A DNA stretch of 25,008 bases, taken from positions 9,366 to 34,373 of the IMG/VR virus record IMGVR_UViG_3300014962_000029; one strand, 5' to 3'. The notes beneath the pieces are model-generated. The model saw only the letters and a program-made list of their open reading frames with translations. It had not been told where the DNA came from and searched no databases. Both the position numbers and the translations under genes were made by a program. Of the stretch, positions 13,945-21,257 are shown in pieces (positions within the stretch are counted from its first letter, which is position 1; every line of letters starts with the position of its first letter). This DNA comes from a virus.

Positions 13945-16900
13945 ATGGCTGAGGCAATCGCAACCTGGCTACTCACTACTTTTTTGCCTACGTCCGCTGC
14001 CATCGGCGGCGGGACTGCCGTAGTTGTTGCTGGCACTACTTTGGCAATCACCACAGCGATTGTTAAATACGTCGCAGTCGTCGCCATTTCAATGGCGGCA
14101 TCAAAACTGTTGACGCCGAAGATGCCAAGCCTTGCCGATTCTTTGGGATCGCGTGGGCAAATGGTGCGCTCTCCTATTGCTGCACGTCAGATCATCTACG
14201 GTCGCTGCAAGGTTTCGGGAGCTATTGTCTACCTATCGACGACTGGCGCAAAGAATGAGTATCTGCACGTTGTCATGGCAGTTGCCGGTCATGAAGTCGA
14301 GGAACTGGGTGATGTCTACTTCAATGAAGACTTGGTTCTGAGTGGCGCAAGCGATGGCAGCGCAACAGGCAAATACGCCGGATACGCCAACATTTACAAG
14401 AAGCTAGGCGCCTCTGGTCAGACTGCCTTTTCAACTCTAGTCACTGACACGGCTAGTCTCACAGACGGCAAATGGACCAGCGATCACAAGCTGACCGGCA
14501 TTGCGTGTATGTATGTGCGGCTGAAGTGGAACACTGAGGTTTACATCGGCGGCATTCCTAACATCAGCGTCATCGTTAAGGGTAAGAAGGTCTACGATCC
14601 ACGCACGGCGACCACGGCGTACTCAACAAACTCGGCGCTGTGTCTGCGTGATTACCTTACGTCGTCACTGGGTATGGCGATGACGACGAGCGAGATCGAT
14701 GATACGTCTTGCACTGTCGCTGCTAATGTCTGCGACGAGCAGGTGCAGATCCTGCCGTTGTCACCGACTACTTACGAGAACCGCTACGAGACGAACGGAA
14801 CCATCTCAACCAGCGAGACTCCGAGCGCCGCAATTGCGAAGCTCTTGTCTGCTATGGCTGGCCTGACTGCTTACTCGTCGGGCAAGATGGTGATCTATGC
14901 TGGCACTTACCAAGTGCCGACCATCACGCTTTCTGAAAAGCACTTTGTCGGGCCGATCTCAGTCACGACACGCACAAGCGCTCGTGATCGCGTCAACACC
15001 GTCAAGGGCGTCTATATCTCCGAGGAGAATCAGTGGCAGCCGTCCGACTTTCCGGTCATCACGTCGGCCACTTACGTCACGCAGGACAACTCGATCAAGT
15101 ACACGCGCGACGTGTCGCTGCCGATGACCGTTTCGCCGTCGTGCGCGCAGCGTCTCGCTGTCATCGAATTACGACGTGCGCGTCAGGAGATAGTGCTGAA
15201 TGCGCGCTTCCGCTTGGAAGCTACGCAGATTCGCGCTGGCGAAACGGTGATGATCTCGAATGCCAAGCTCGGCTGGACTAACAAGGTCTTTGAGGTCATG
15301 GAGTGGAAGTTTGTCACTGATGGAACGCCTCCGATTCTGGCAGTTGACATGATGCTCCGCGAGATCGATTCGACCGTCTACTCGTGGACCGTCTCGGATG
15401 AGATTGCCGTTGCCGACGCGCCGAACACGACGCTTCCCAATCCGTTCTCCGTAACTGCTCCGACCTCTTTGACTCTGGTTGCGGATGGAACTACGCAACA
15501 GTACCAAGCTGACGGAACCGCACTGCCGCGAATCAAGGTGTCGTGGTCTCCTCCGTCCGAGGAGTTCGTGCAGTCGGGCGGATTTGTCGGCATTGAGTAC
15601 AAAGAGACGACGGCGACGACGTACTTGACCTGGGGCAGAGTGCCGGGAGATCAGACGCTAGAATACATCAGCTCCGACGTGCGCATCGGGACCGCGTACA
15701 ATGTGCGCATTTACGGCGAGTCGTACTTCAAGGTTTCGTCTAGCTACGTTTCTGGCGTGGTCACGGTGCAAAAGGACACGGTCGCGCCGTCGATTCCAAC
15801 CAGCCTCACTGCTAACATTGGCACGGGTAAAGCGGTGTCGCTTGATTGGGATGACGTAACGGCTGCTGACCTAAGCGAATACGGCGTGTATCGCAACACC
15901 ACCGGCGTGACACCAGCGAGCACGGTCGCAGACAAGATTGCCGAGACGCGCAGCTCGCGATTCTTCGATGCCGAGGTCGCAATCGGCACAACGTACTATT
16001 ACTGGGTCAACGCATTTGACCGTCTGGAAAACGTCTCAGGATTCTCAAATCGCGCTGCCGCACAGCCGCTCGGAATTACGGCATCGCCTGACCTGACGCC
16101 GCCAAGCACGCCGAGCGCTCCGACCTACAAGAGCAACCGGACCTACGAGGCTTCGGACGGAACGATCCTCGCTGCGATTGTCATCACCGTTCCTGCCGTT
16201 CCATCCGGTGGTGTCGCGCTGGACATTCTTTCGCGCGTAACTGGTGCTGATGGCTACAAGCTGGAAGGTCAGATCGACAATGCCGCTGCGTCGGCATTCG
16301 AGATCGATGACCTCACGCCGGGAATCTCCTACGACTTTGTCTGCCGTGGCGTCAACTCGTCGGGCATTTACTCTGCGCTTTCGACCGCGCTCACTAGGAT
16401 TGCACCTAGTGACACAACCGCACCTAATGCACCTACCGGACTAAGTGCCGCTGTCGGAACGGGTCGGGCGGTCTCCCTTTCGTGGGCAGTAGTGACCGCG
16501 ACTGACATCTCGGAATACGGAGTCTATCGCAACACGACCGGCACCACGCCTGCGACCACTGCTACGAACAAGATCGCAGAGGTCGGAGCCAATCGCTTTG
16601 TCGATACGACGGTCGATCTTGGCACGACGTACTACTACAGGGTGAACGCAATCGACAACTCGGAGAATTACTCCGGGTTTTCGTCGTCGGTCAACGCGAC
16701 GCCGGTCGTGGTCACGTCGGGAGCGGTCGATGCTACGGCACCGTCCAACCCTTCGGCGCTTACCAAGATCAGCGAATCGATATACCTCGCTTCCGACGGT
16801 GGTGCTCGCGCCTTTGTCACGGTCACTGTTCCGGCGCTGCCAAGCGGCGCACGCATTCAGAATGTGCTCTACCGCAAGCAAGGAGCTGCAACCGGATACG

Positions 16901-17775
16901 AGATCGCTGGTCAGTTTGCCAACTCGTCTGACATCTCGGCAGTCATTGATGATCTCACGCCTGGCGTTGCCTACGACATTGCCTCTCAGGCTTGGTCGTT
17001 TACCAACATCGCGAGTTCAATTGTCACTGCTGCTTTCTCGCCGTTTACGTCTGGCAATCCTTCTGCTCCGGCTGCTCCGACTGGCGGAAACTTGAGCGGA
17101 AACGGTGTTAAGCCTGCATACTTTCCCGGTACTCAAGAGTTTCTCTTTGGGACGCGAGTTGGTTGGAATCCGAACACTGAGCGCGACTTCGCGTACTACG
17201 AAGTAAAAGCAACGCTGACGGATTCAGACTCCGCCACTAACTACTCGTGGACTCCAAACGACGGAGCGACTAGCTTCATCCAAACCCGAGAGACTGAATG
17301 CTTTCTCTATAACAACTTACTGAGTGCGGGCTATGTTCGTCTGCGTGCGGTGAATAGAGCTGGTGTTTCCAGTTCTTGGGTTGCACTCGGCAACGCAAAC
17401 GGAACCGGCAATTCCTCGAAGGGAACAGGATTGATGGCGGGACAGGAGCCGACCAGCGTTCAAGTTACCGGCGGAACCGTAAGTTCGGTCACGATGAACG
17501 CCGTCAGCATTACGGCGACCAAAGTCAAGGTGCCGATTACTGTCTCTGGCACGCAGTACCGAGGGCTTGAGGCAAACGAGACGACCGCAGTCGATGTCTA
17601 CGCCGTCAATCTGCGCGTCTACGATAACACGACGACACAGAAGATGCGCGTCGATAACGCAACGGGCGAGATCTACGTCCAGTCGTCGAAGGTTTTGTCA
17701 ACTCGGTATGGTACGACTCCGACAACTCTCAACGAAGTCATCTCAGCACTACAGCACCACGGACTCGTCCCATAA
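13945..17775 (+). CDS. Host-specificity tail-tip protein (J-like) with fibronectin-type modules
   Basis: 1276 residues, the longest gene here. A hydrophobic N-terminal stretch (about 9-56, TAVVVAGTTLAITTAIVKYV) is followed by the conserved hub part with SPIAARQIIYGRCKVSGAIVYL (about 74-95), a motif typical of lambda J and gene-transfer-agent 'megatron' proteins. From about residue 510 come Fn3-like beta domains: one at 510-608, then two copies of a two-domain block (611-822 and 823-1033) sharing ISEYGVYRNTTG-like and IDDLTPG sequences. The C-terminal 240 residues hold a beta-rich tip ending with a helix (TTPTLNEVISALQHHG). Expected role: attach the tail end to a surface receptor, with Fn3 units acting as spacers or sugar binders. 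Confidence 0.9.
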   Translation: MAEAIATWLLTTFLPTSAAIGGGTAVVVAGTTLAITTAIVKYVAVVAISMAASKLLTPKMPSLADSLGSRGQMVRSPIAARQIIYGRCKVSGAIVYLSTTGAKNEYLHVVMAVAGHEVEELGDVYFNEDLVLSGASDGSATGKYAGYANIYKKLGASGQTAFSTLVTDTASLTDGKWTSDHKLTGIACMYVRLKWNTEVYIGGIPNISVIVKGKKVYDPRTATTAYSTNSALCLRDYLTSSLGMAMTTSEIDDTSCTVAANVCDEQVQILPLSPTTYENRYETNGTISTSETPSAAIAKLLSAMAGLTAYSSGKMVIYAGTYQVPTITLSEKHFVGPISVTTRTSARDRVNTVKGVYISEENQWQPSDFPVITSATYVTQDNSIKYTRDVSLPMTVSPSCAQRLAVIELRRARQEIVLNARFRLEATQIRAGETVMISNAKLGWTNKVFEVMEWKFVTDGTPPILAVDMMLREIDSTVYSWTVSDEIAVADAPNTTLPNPFSVTAPTSLTLVADGTTQQYQADGTALPRIKVSWSPPSEEFVQSGGFVGIEYKETTATTYLTWGRVPGDQTLEYISSDVRIGTAYNVRIYGESYFKVSSSYVSGVVTVQKDTVAPSIPTSLTANIGTGKAVSLDWDDVTAADLSEYGVYRNTTGVTPASTVADKIAETRSSRFFDAEVAIGTTYYYWVNAFDRLENVSGFSNRAAAQPLGITASPDLTPPSTPSAPTYKSNRTYEASDGTILAAIVITVPAVPSGGVALDILSRVTGADGYKLEGQIDNAAASAFEIDDLTPGISYDFVCRGVNSSGIYSALSTALTRIAPSDTTAPNAPTGLSAAVGTGRAVSLSWAVVTATDISEYGVYRNTTGTTPATTATNKIAEVGANRFVDTTVDLGTTYYYRVNAIDNSENYSGFSSSVNATPVVVTSGAVDATAPSNPSALTKISESIYLASDGGARAFVTVTVPALPSGARIQNVLYRKQGAATGYEIAGQFANSSDISAVIDDLTPGVAYDIASQAWSFTNIASSIVTAAFSPFTSGNPSAPAAPTGGNLSGNGVKPAYFPGTQEFLFGTRVGWNPNTERDFAYYEVKATLTDSDSATNYSWTPNDGATSFIQTRETECFLYNNLLSAGYVRLRAVNRAGVSSSWVALGNANGTGNSSKGTGLMAGQEPTSVQVTGGTVSSVTMNAVSITATKVKVPITVSGTQYRGLEANETTAVDVYAVNLRVYDNTTTQKMRVDNATGEIYVQSSKVLSTRYGTTPTTLNEVISALQHHGLVP
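15775..16410 (+). repeat. First copy of a two-domain Fn3 block in the J-like gene
   Basis: It encodes DTVAPSIPTSLTANIG to SEYGVYRNTTG, then TPPSTPSAPTYKS to IDDLTPGISYDF. The same order of landmarks recurs directly downstream in bases 16411-17046. The nucleotide match is much weaker than the protein match, so the duplication is old. Confidence 0.75.
16411..17046 (+). repeat. Second copy of the two-domain Fn3 block
   Basis: It encodes DTTAPNAPTGLSAAVG to SEYGVYRNTTG, then TAPSNPSALTKIS to IDDLTPGVAYDI, matching the first copy domain for domain at about 640 bases of distance. Confidence 0.75.
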
Positions 17776-17778
17776 GTC

Positions 17779-18123
17779 ATGGCACTCAAACTTAGCATCA
17801 CACTCCCGAACGGCGCGTCTGGCGATTATCTGCGGCTAGTCAACGTCGAGTGGGACCGCAACCTCGAGAGCGCACTGGCGTATCTGGCGCTCTATCTGAA
17901 CAAGGCGCAGGCCGACTCTGCTCCTGCGCATCCTCTAGCGCTGGTTGCGCAACTCAACGTTCGCGGCGTTCCGTTTACCGATCACCTAAGCAACGCAGCG
18001 CTGAAGGCTCCGAACGTGAACTTCTTGTCGCAGCTATACCACATCGCAAAAACAGAACCTTCGTGCGTTAAGATCATCAATGGCGTGAGCGTGCCTGATT
18101 TAGCGCAGGCAGAGGATGTCTAA
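17779..18123 (+). CDS. Unknown small phage protein after the J-like gene
   Basis: 114 residues that I do not recognise. The sequence is soluble, partly helical (VEWDRNLESALAYLALYLNKAQ), with a strand-like start (MALKLSITLPNGASGDYLRLV) that resembles small proteins made with tail tips. No signal peptide, membrane segment or enzyme motif is seen. It follows the J-like gene after three bases and its end overlaps the metallophosphoesterase start. The start context TAAGTCATGGC is identical to that of the gene at 12312. A minor structural protein is the most likely guess. Confidence 0.65.
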   Translation: MALKLSITLPNGASGDYLRLVNVEWDRNLESALAYLALYLNKAQADSAPAHPLALVAQLNVRGVPFTDHLSNAALKAPNVNFLSQLYHIAKTEPSCVKIINGVSVPDLAQAEDV

Positions 18124-18859
18124 GGGACGCCGCTTCGTCGTCGCGTCAGACAACCACGGCGACCAGTACGACGAGGCAACGTTCAAGGCGCTCAAGTCGT
18201 TCCTAGGTGACTTCCGACCCGAGGTTCGCATCCACGCCGGCGACAACTGGGACTTCCGAAACCTACGCAAGGGAGCGTCTGACGATGAGAAAGCGCACAG
18301 CCTCGAAGATGACTGGGAAGCTGGCGTCGAATGGCTCCGCGCGTTCTTCGACGGCGGACGCGAGAATCACTTCTTGCGAGGCAACCACGACGAGCGGCTG
18401 TGGCACTTTTCCCACAACGCCGCAGGTCTGGTCCGCGACTACGCAACCGAAGGCATCAAGCGAGCGGAGCGCGTTGTATCGCAGGCAAAGGCGCGGATGC
18501 TGCCGTATGACTCGCGATTTGGCGTACTCCGTCTGGGACACCTGAGGGTCGTTCACGGTTACTTCGCAGGTCTCGGCGCAGCGCGACGGCACAGCATCGC
18601 GTACGGTAACTGCTTGTTCGGCCACACTCACAGCACCGACTCTGCGCCAGTCGAATCAATTGACGGTCCAGCCGAGGCGCGCGGCATCGGCTGCACCTGC
18701 AAGATCGACATGGCGTACAACCAGCACATGGTCGGGAAGCTGCGGCACGACAACGCCTGGTGCTACGGTGTCCTGTTTGACGACGGGACGTATCAGCTTT
18801 TCCAAGCCAAAAAAATCAACGGAGCATTTTATGCGGCAGAAGGCATTAGGAAGTACTGA
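18116..18859 (+). CDS. Calcineurin-like metallophosphoesterase
   Basis: 247 residues, start overlapping the previous stop. All metal-binding motifs of the family are visible in order: SDNHGD (D12, H14), HAGDNWDF (D43), RGNHDE (N90, H91, D92), VVHG (H147) and GHTH (H170, H172). This predicts an active two-metal phosphoesterase acting on a phosphodiester or phosphomonoester. In phages such enzymes are variously nucleases, phosphatases or RNA 2',3'-cyclic phosphodiesterases, and the substrate cannot be told here. The family usual size is about 200-300 residues. It sits just after the tail genes, with a winged-helix gene overlapping its end. Confidence 0.88.
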   Translation: MSKGRRFVVASDNHGDQYDEATFKALKSFLGDFRPEVRIHAGDNWDFRNLRKGASDDEKAHSLEDDWEAGVEWLRAFFDGGRENHFLRGNHDERLWHFSHNAAGLVRDYATEGIKRAERVVSQAKARMLPYDSRFGVLRLGHLRVVHGYFAGLGAARRHSIAYGNCLFGHTHSTDSAPVESIDGPAEARGIGCTCKIDMAYNQHMVGKLRHDNAWCYGVLFDDGTYQLFQAKKINGAFYAAEGIRKY

Positions 18860-19088
18860 CGACAAATGGGCCGCGCTGCTGAAAGAGGCGCTGCAAAAAA
18901 ATGAGCGCCGACCCGATGGTGATGGCTGGCTTACCGTGCCGGAGTTGGCGATCAAGCTAAAGGTCAGCCTTGATCGCACCTACACGCTCGTCGCGGAGAT
19001 GGTGGCTAAAAAGCGCGTCGAGAAGTTTGTCGGAGCCGTGAAGCTGGACAAAAAGTTGGCGCGGCGCGTCTGGTATCGTCCGCTCTAA
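18831..19088 (+). CDS. Small winged-helix DNA-binding protein
   Basis: 85 residues from ATG 18831, with GGAG six bases upstream; it overlaps the end of the phosphoesterase by 29 bases. After a charged helix (DKWAALLKEALQKNERR) comes DGWLTVPELAIKLKVSLDRTYTLVAEMVAKKRVEKFVG, which reads as helix, turn, recognition helix and wing. The basic C-terminus (KLDKKLARRVWYRP) may contact DNA. It is likely a phage transcription regulator or a DNA-binding accessory protein. An inverted repeat built of GGAACA half-sites lies immediately downstream and could be its operator, but that is only inference. Confidence 0.7.
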   Translation: MRQKALGSTDDKWAALLKEALQKNERRPDGDGWLTVPELAIKLKVSLDRTYTLVAEMVAKKRVEKFVGAVKLDKKLARRVWYRPL

Positions 19089-19140
19089 CTGGAACACAGA
19101 ACCGATTATCTGTTCCATGGATAAACCGCCACAGTTCCAG
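19089..19140 (+). promoter_or_regulatory. Inverted repeats of GGAAC half-sites at a gene start
   Basis: TGGAACA (19090-19096) is the exact reverse complement of TGTTCCA (19111-19117), with 14 bases between, and CTGGAAC (19089-19095) is the reverse complement of GTTCCAG (19134-19140). The second arm touches the ATG at 19117. It could be an operator or an RNA hairpin controlling that start. Confidence 0.45.
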
Positions 19141-19320
19141 TTAGGCGAGCTGGTGCGGTCGCGCATTGACCCGAGCTGCGGCTTTGTCGTTGTCGGTCAC
19201 GTCTACCGGCAGGCAAGTGTTGAATACCTCTTGGCTGACGCCAGCGGTTCCGAGGAGGTTCGAAGCGACCTGGAGATTGAGTCGGGCGAGCGGCAGAAGG
19301 ATCCGGTCACGTCGGATTAA
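19117..19320 (+). CDS. Small hypothetical protein, SH3/KOW-like
   Basis: 67 residues starting with ATG at 19117. FQLGELVRSRIDPSCGFVVVGHVYRQASVEYLLADASG resembles small phage proteins with a 'LGDxVRDxxTGFxG' opening, which usually fold as small beta barrels similar to KOW or SH3 domains. The C-terminus is acidic and polar (EEVRSDLEIESGERQKD). It probably binds protein or nucleic acid, but no function is known to me. The start lies inside one arm of an inverted repeat and has no visible ribosome-binding site. Confidence 0.6.
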   Translation: MDKPPQFQLGELVRSRIDPSCGFVVVGHVYRQASVEYLLADASGSEEVRSDLEIESGERQKDPVTSD

Positions 19321-19435
19321 AACTGCGTAAGTCGTTGCTGTGTCGCAACGTCTGCGCGTGCTGATAAATTCCGCAAATTTCCGCTTGAGTCGGTGGGCTG
19401 GGTCTGCATTGTGGTCGGTACACAACCAACCCGAC
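19321..19435 (+). other. Noncoding gap with a short hairpin
   Basis: The longest untranslated gap of the window, 115 bases. CGTTGC (19333-19338) pairs with GCAACG (19345-19350) over a six-base loop, without a T-run, so it is not a terminator of the usual type. I see no convincing -35/-10 pair. A promoter for the lysis genes could be here but is not demonstrated. Confidence 0.35.
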
Positions 19436-19723
19436 ATGATCACAACGAGTACTATTCCCGCCGCGCTTGAATCTGCTCGCGCCTATGCTGCTTCGCTTGA
19501 CGCTGTTGCGTCTGTTGAAATTTGGGATCCATCAGCCGAAGAAATTTCAGCCTATGCCGCTGATGGGATCATTGCTGGACCGCGTCTTGAAATTACGATT
19601 TGGCGTAGCGAGCGAAACGCGCACGACACAGTTTGTGCCATCGAGGCACTGGGCTTGGAGCGGATTGGAGAGGGTACCGGGCATCTGGGTCAGTGCTACA
19701 GTTTCGTCGTCAAAGCAGCATAA
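19436..19723 (+). CDS. Hypothetical small protein before the lysozyme
   Basis: 95 residues from ATG 19436. A GTG at 19340 would add 32 residues (SQRLRVLINSANFRL and on) that look less like coding sequence, so I prefer the ATG. The protein has a helical start (TIPAALESARAYAASLDAVASVEIWDPSAEE), then strands (GPRLEITIWRSER) and a final strand (CYSFVVKAA). It resembles small alpha/beta proteins of phages, but I cannot assign a family. It ends two bases before the lysozyme-like start, so the two are probably co-transcribed. Confidence 0.6.
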   Translation: MITTSTIPAALESARAYAASLDAVASVEIWDPSAEEISAYAADGIIAGPRLEITIWRSERNAHDTVCAIEALGLERIGEGTGHLGQCYSFVVKAA

Positions 19724-19725
19724 TT

Positions 19726-20109
19726 ATGCGCTTCCTAGTCCTCACCTTGGCGCTTGCGGCCACAGTCCACGCAGCACCTCCCGAATCCTTCTGGCGTGCG
19801 CTGCACGTCGTCGAAAGCAGCGGTCGCCGTGGCGGTCTTATTCTTGGCGACCAAGGTCGCAGCCGTGGTCCGCTTCAGATTATGCGTGGATACCATGCGG
19901 ACAGCCGAGTTGCTGGTGCTTACGAGAACGTAGACGACTTTGCATACTCACGCCGCGTCGTGACTGCCTATCTCAAGCGCTACGCGCCGAAGGCTTGGGC
20001 GGCTGGCGACGTCGAAACATTGGCTCGCGTACACAACGGCGGGCCTCGCGGTGTTAGCAAGCCGCAGACTAAGGCATACGCAGCGCGAGTTCGGAGGGCC
20101 ATGCAATGA
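19726..20109 (+). CDS. Secreted lysozyme-like endolysin (transglycosylase fold)
   Basis: 127 residues from ATG 19726. MRFLVLTLALAATVHA is a clean signal peptide with cleavage after Ala16, or a signal-arrest helix. The mature part has the lysozyme-superfamily pattern: catalytic Glu in LHVVESSG (E30), then GDQGRSRGPLQIM (GPLQI at 48-52, the counterpart of the G-x-x-Q motif), and RVHNGGPRG near the end in place of the xYNG motif. It should cut peptidoglycan glycan strands in the periplasm, either as the endolysin or as a virion lysin. It ends in ATGA with the next gene. At 127 residues it is short but complete. Confidence 0.8.
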   Translation: MRFLVLTLALAATVHAAPPESFWRALHVVESSGRRGGLILGDQGRSRGPLQIMRGYHADSRVAGAYENVDDFAYSRRVVTAYLKRYAPKAWAAGDVETLARVHNGGPRGVSKPQTKAYAARVRRAMQ

Positions 20110-20285
20110 GCCGAACGCCCGCGAAGCCGGGACGTAAGCCGTCGCCGGTCGGCGTCAAGGTGATGATCCCTTGGCGCGTGTCTCCTCGCCTTGTCGAGCG
20201 ACTGCGCTGGCAGGCTGCAAAGCAAGGCGTGCAACCATCTGAACTTCTTTCCCGCATCATTGAACGCAATGCACCTCCCGTCTAA
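20106..20285 (+). CDS. Ribbon-helix-helix protein 1 (very small)
   Basis: 59 residues, starting at an ATG overlapping the lysozyme stop. After a basic, Pro-rich lead (SRTPAKPGRKPSPVG) comes VKVMIPWRVSPRLVERLRWQ followed by AAKQGVQPSELLSRIIERN. A strand, a helix and a second helix beginning with a 'xSELL' turn are the marks of Arc/CopG-type ribbon-helix-helix proteins, which bind operators as dimers. The gene continues into the start of a second such protein (20269), which overlaps it by 17 bases. Probable role: a transcription repressor for the early or lysis region. Confidence 0.6.
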   Translation: MSRTPAKPGRKPSPVGVKVMIPWRVSPRLVERLRWQAAKQGVQPSELLSRIIERNAPPV

Positions 20286-20415
20286 AGCTAAGGTCTCGGT
20301 CGTGCTCACGACTGAGCAAGTCACCGCGCTGCGCGACATTGCAGTCCAGCGCCAACTGAGTCTATCCGACGTTGTCCGCGAGGCGGTACGTCTGATGCTC
20401 GACACGCCTCGGTGA
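20269..20415 (+). CDS. Ribbon-helix-helix protein 2 (very small)
   Basis: 48 residues from ATG 20269, overlapping the previous gene by 17 bases in another frame. KAKVSVVLTTEQVTALRDIA then VQRQLSLSDVVREAVRLMLD reads as strand (KVSVVLT), helix, turn with SLSDVV and second helix, typical of CopG/MetJ-like proteins. Its length is just the bare fold. Two neighbouring RHH genes could make a heterodimer or two repressors for different sites. Its stop overlaps the next start by GTGA. Confidence 0.65.
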   Translation: MHLPSKAKVSVVLTTEQVTALRDIAVQRQLSLSDVVREAVRLMLDTPR

Positions 20416-20774
20416 ATGCGCTGACGATCTGCGCCACGATCCTCGGCGGGCTGAGTCTCGCCGGTTCAGTTGTCGTGCTTCTGCTCGTATATCGCGAGTA
20501 CCGTCGTCGGCGCATTCGTCGCTACTATCTTTTAGGAGATCCAATTCATGTCACTTCACGTCACAGGTCAGGAGGCAACGAGCTGCATTCGCTTTCTCGA
20601 AAAGGCATTCAACAAATGGGAGCGCGATCAAGCAGCTCAGAGTCGGCTTGCCGCAGATCAAACGAAGCAGGCACGACAAGAGCGAAAGGCCAAGGTCAAG
20701 CACCACAAAGCGAACAGCACAATGCAGCGGGTCTGGACAGCAGACGAGGTCGCAGCAATCGAAAGGGCAATTGA
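20412..20774 (+). CDS. Possible small membrane protein with an overlapping tail
   Basis: The GTG start overlaps the RHH stop (GTGA). The first 45 residues look genuine: MNALTICATILGGLSLAGSV then VVLLLVYREYRRRRIRRYYL give one membrane helix with a basic cytoplasmic flank. After about residue 46 the frame overlaps the next gene (start 20548) for 227 bases and the sequence becomes Ser/Arg/Gln-rich without any pattern. Either the true product is longer than needed, or the tail is accidental. A spanin-like role was considered because of overlapping genes near a lysozyme, but the partner frame has no lipoprotein signal. Confidence covers the N-terminal half only. Confidence 0.45.
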   Translation: MNALTICATILGGLSLAGSVVVLLLVYREYRRRRIRRYYLLGDPIHVTSRHRSGGNELHSLSRKGIQQMGARSSSSESACRRSNEAGTTRAKGQGQAPQSEQHNAAGLDSRRGRSNRKGN

Positions 20775-20934
20775 GACCAAGCAGACTACGCGCAGCCTGG
20801 CTGCTCAACTGGGAATTTCTTACGGCGCACTATGGACGAAGCGCACGCAGGTCGAACACTCTTTGAAACTCTCACGCCTGAGAGATGTGACCAGCTCATC
20901 CGAGCCGCGCGTCAGCGTGCCGCATACCGAGTAG
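20548..20934 (+). CDS. Helix-turn-helix DNA-binding protein
   Basis: 128 residues with a strong ribosome-binding site (TTTTAGGAG, nine bases before ATG). The N-terminus is a helix-rich region (ATSCIRFLEKAFNKWERDQA), followed by a basic linker (QERKAKVKHHKANS). The segment MQRVWTADEVAAIERAIETK with QTTRSLAAQLGISYGALWTKRTQ is a helix-turn-helix of the kind found in Myb/homeodomain-like and resolvase-like phage regulators (T-x-x-x-L-A-x-x-L-G-I-S). The last 30 residues look unstructured. It likely controls the early genes that follow. Confidence 0.7.
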   Translation: MSLHVTGQEATSCIRFLEKAFNKWERDQAAQSRLAADQTKQARQERKAKVKHHKANSTMQRVWTADEVAAIERAIETKQTTRSLAAQLGISYGALWTKRTQVEHSLKLSRLRDVTSSSEPRVSVPHTE

Positions 20935-20954
20935 CACGCATCAAACTCTCCGTC

Positions 20955-21257
20955 ATGGAACACAACAACACAACAACCGCAGACGAGGTTCGCGTTCTCC
21001 TCGCTCCGGTCATGAGTCAGCTCAAGAACGCTTTTCCCGGTGCGAGTCATCACTCGGTCACTGTTGCATACTGGGGTGACAGCAAAGTCTTGTTCGGTGT
21101 CGGCATCGCCGTCGGCAAGGAACATCTGGCAAGCACATACTGCGAAACGCCAGCCGAGGCTATCGAACATCTGTCAACGCGGTCGGCTGAGGAGTTGCGC
21201 GAACGGGCCGCAAAGCTAGTTGCGCAAGCTGAGGCGCTGGAAGGCGGTGTACTGTGA
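20955..21257 (+). CDS. Hypothetical early protein
   Basis: 100 residues from ATG 20955 (MEHNNTTTADEVRVLLAPVM). An alternative start at ATG 20832 would add 41 residues, including a believable helix (RCDQLIRAARQRAAYRVARI), but overlaps the HTH gene by 103 bases; neither start has a ribosome-binding site, so the choice is open. The middle (SHHSVTVAYWGDSKVLFGVGIAVG) is strand-rich, and the end (EELRERAAKLVAQAEALEGG) is a coiled helix. Family not recognised. Its stop overlaps the GTG start of the exonuclease, so it may work with recombination. Confidence 0.55.
   Translation: MEHNNTTTADEVRVLLAPVMSQLKNAFPGASHHSVTVAYWGDSKVLFGVGIAVGKEHLASTYCETPAEAIEHLSTRSAEELRERAAKLVAQAEALEGGVL

Noticed and set aside
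19333-19350. Hairpin in the 19321-19435 gap as a terminator
   Set aside because: Only six base pairs and no T-run follow.
20412-20934. Overlapping Rz/Rz1-like spanin pair
   Set aside because: Only the first frame has a membrane helix. The second carries a DNA-binding HTH and no lipoprotein signal.
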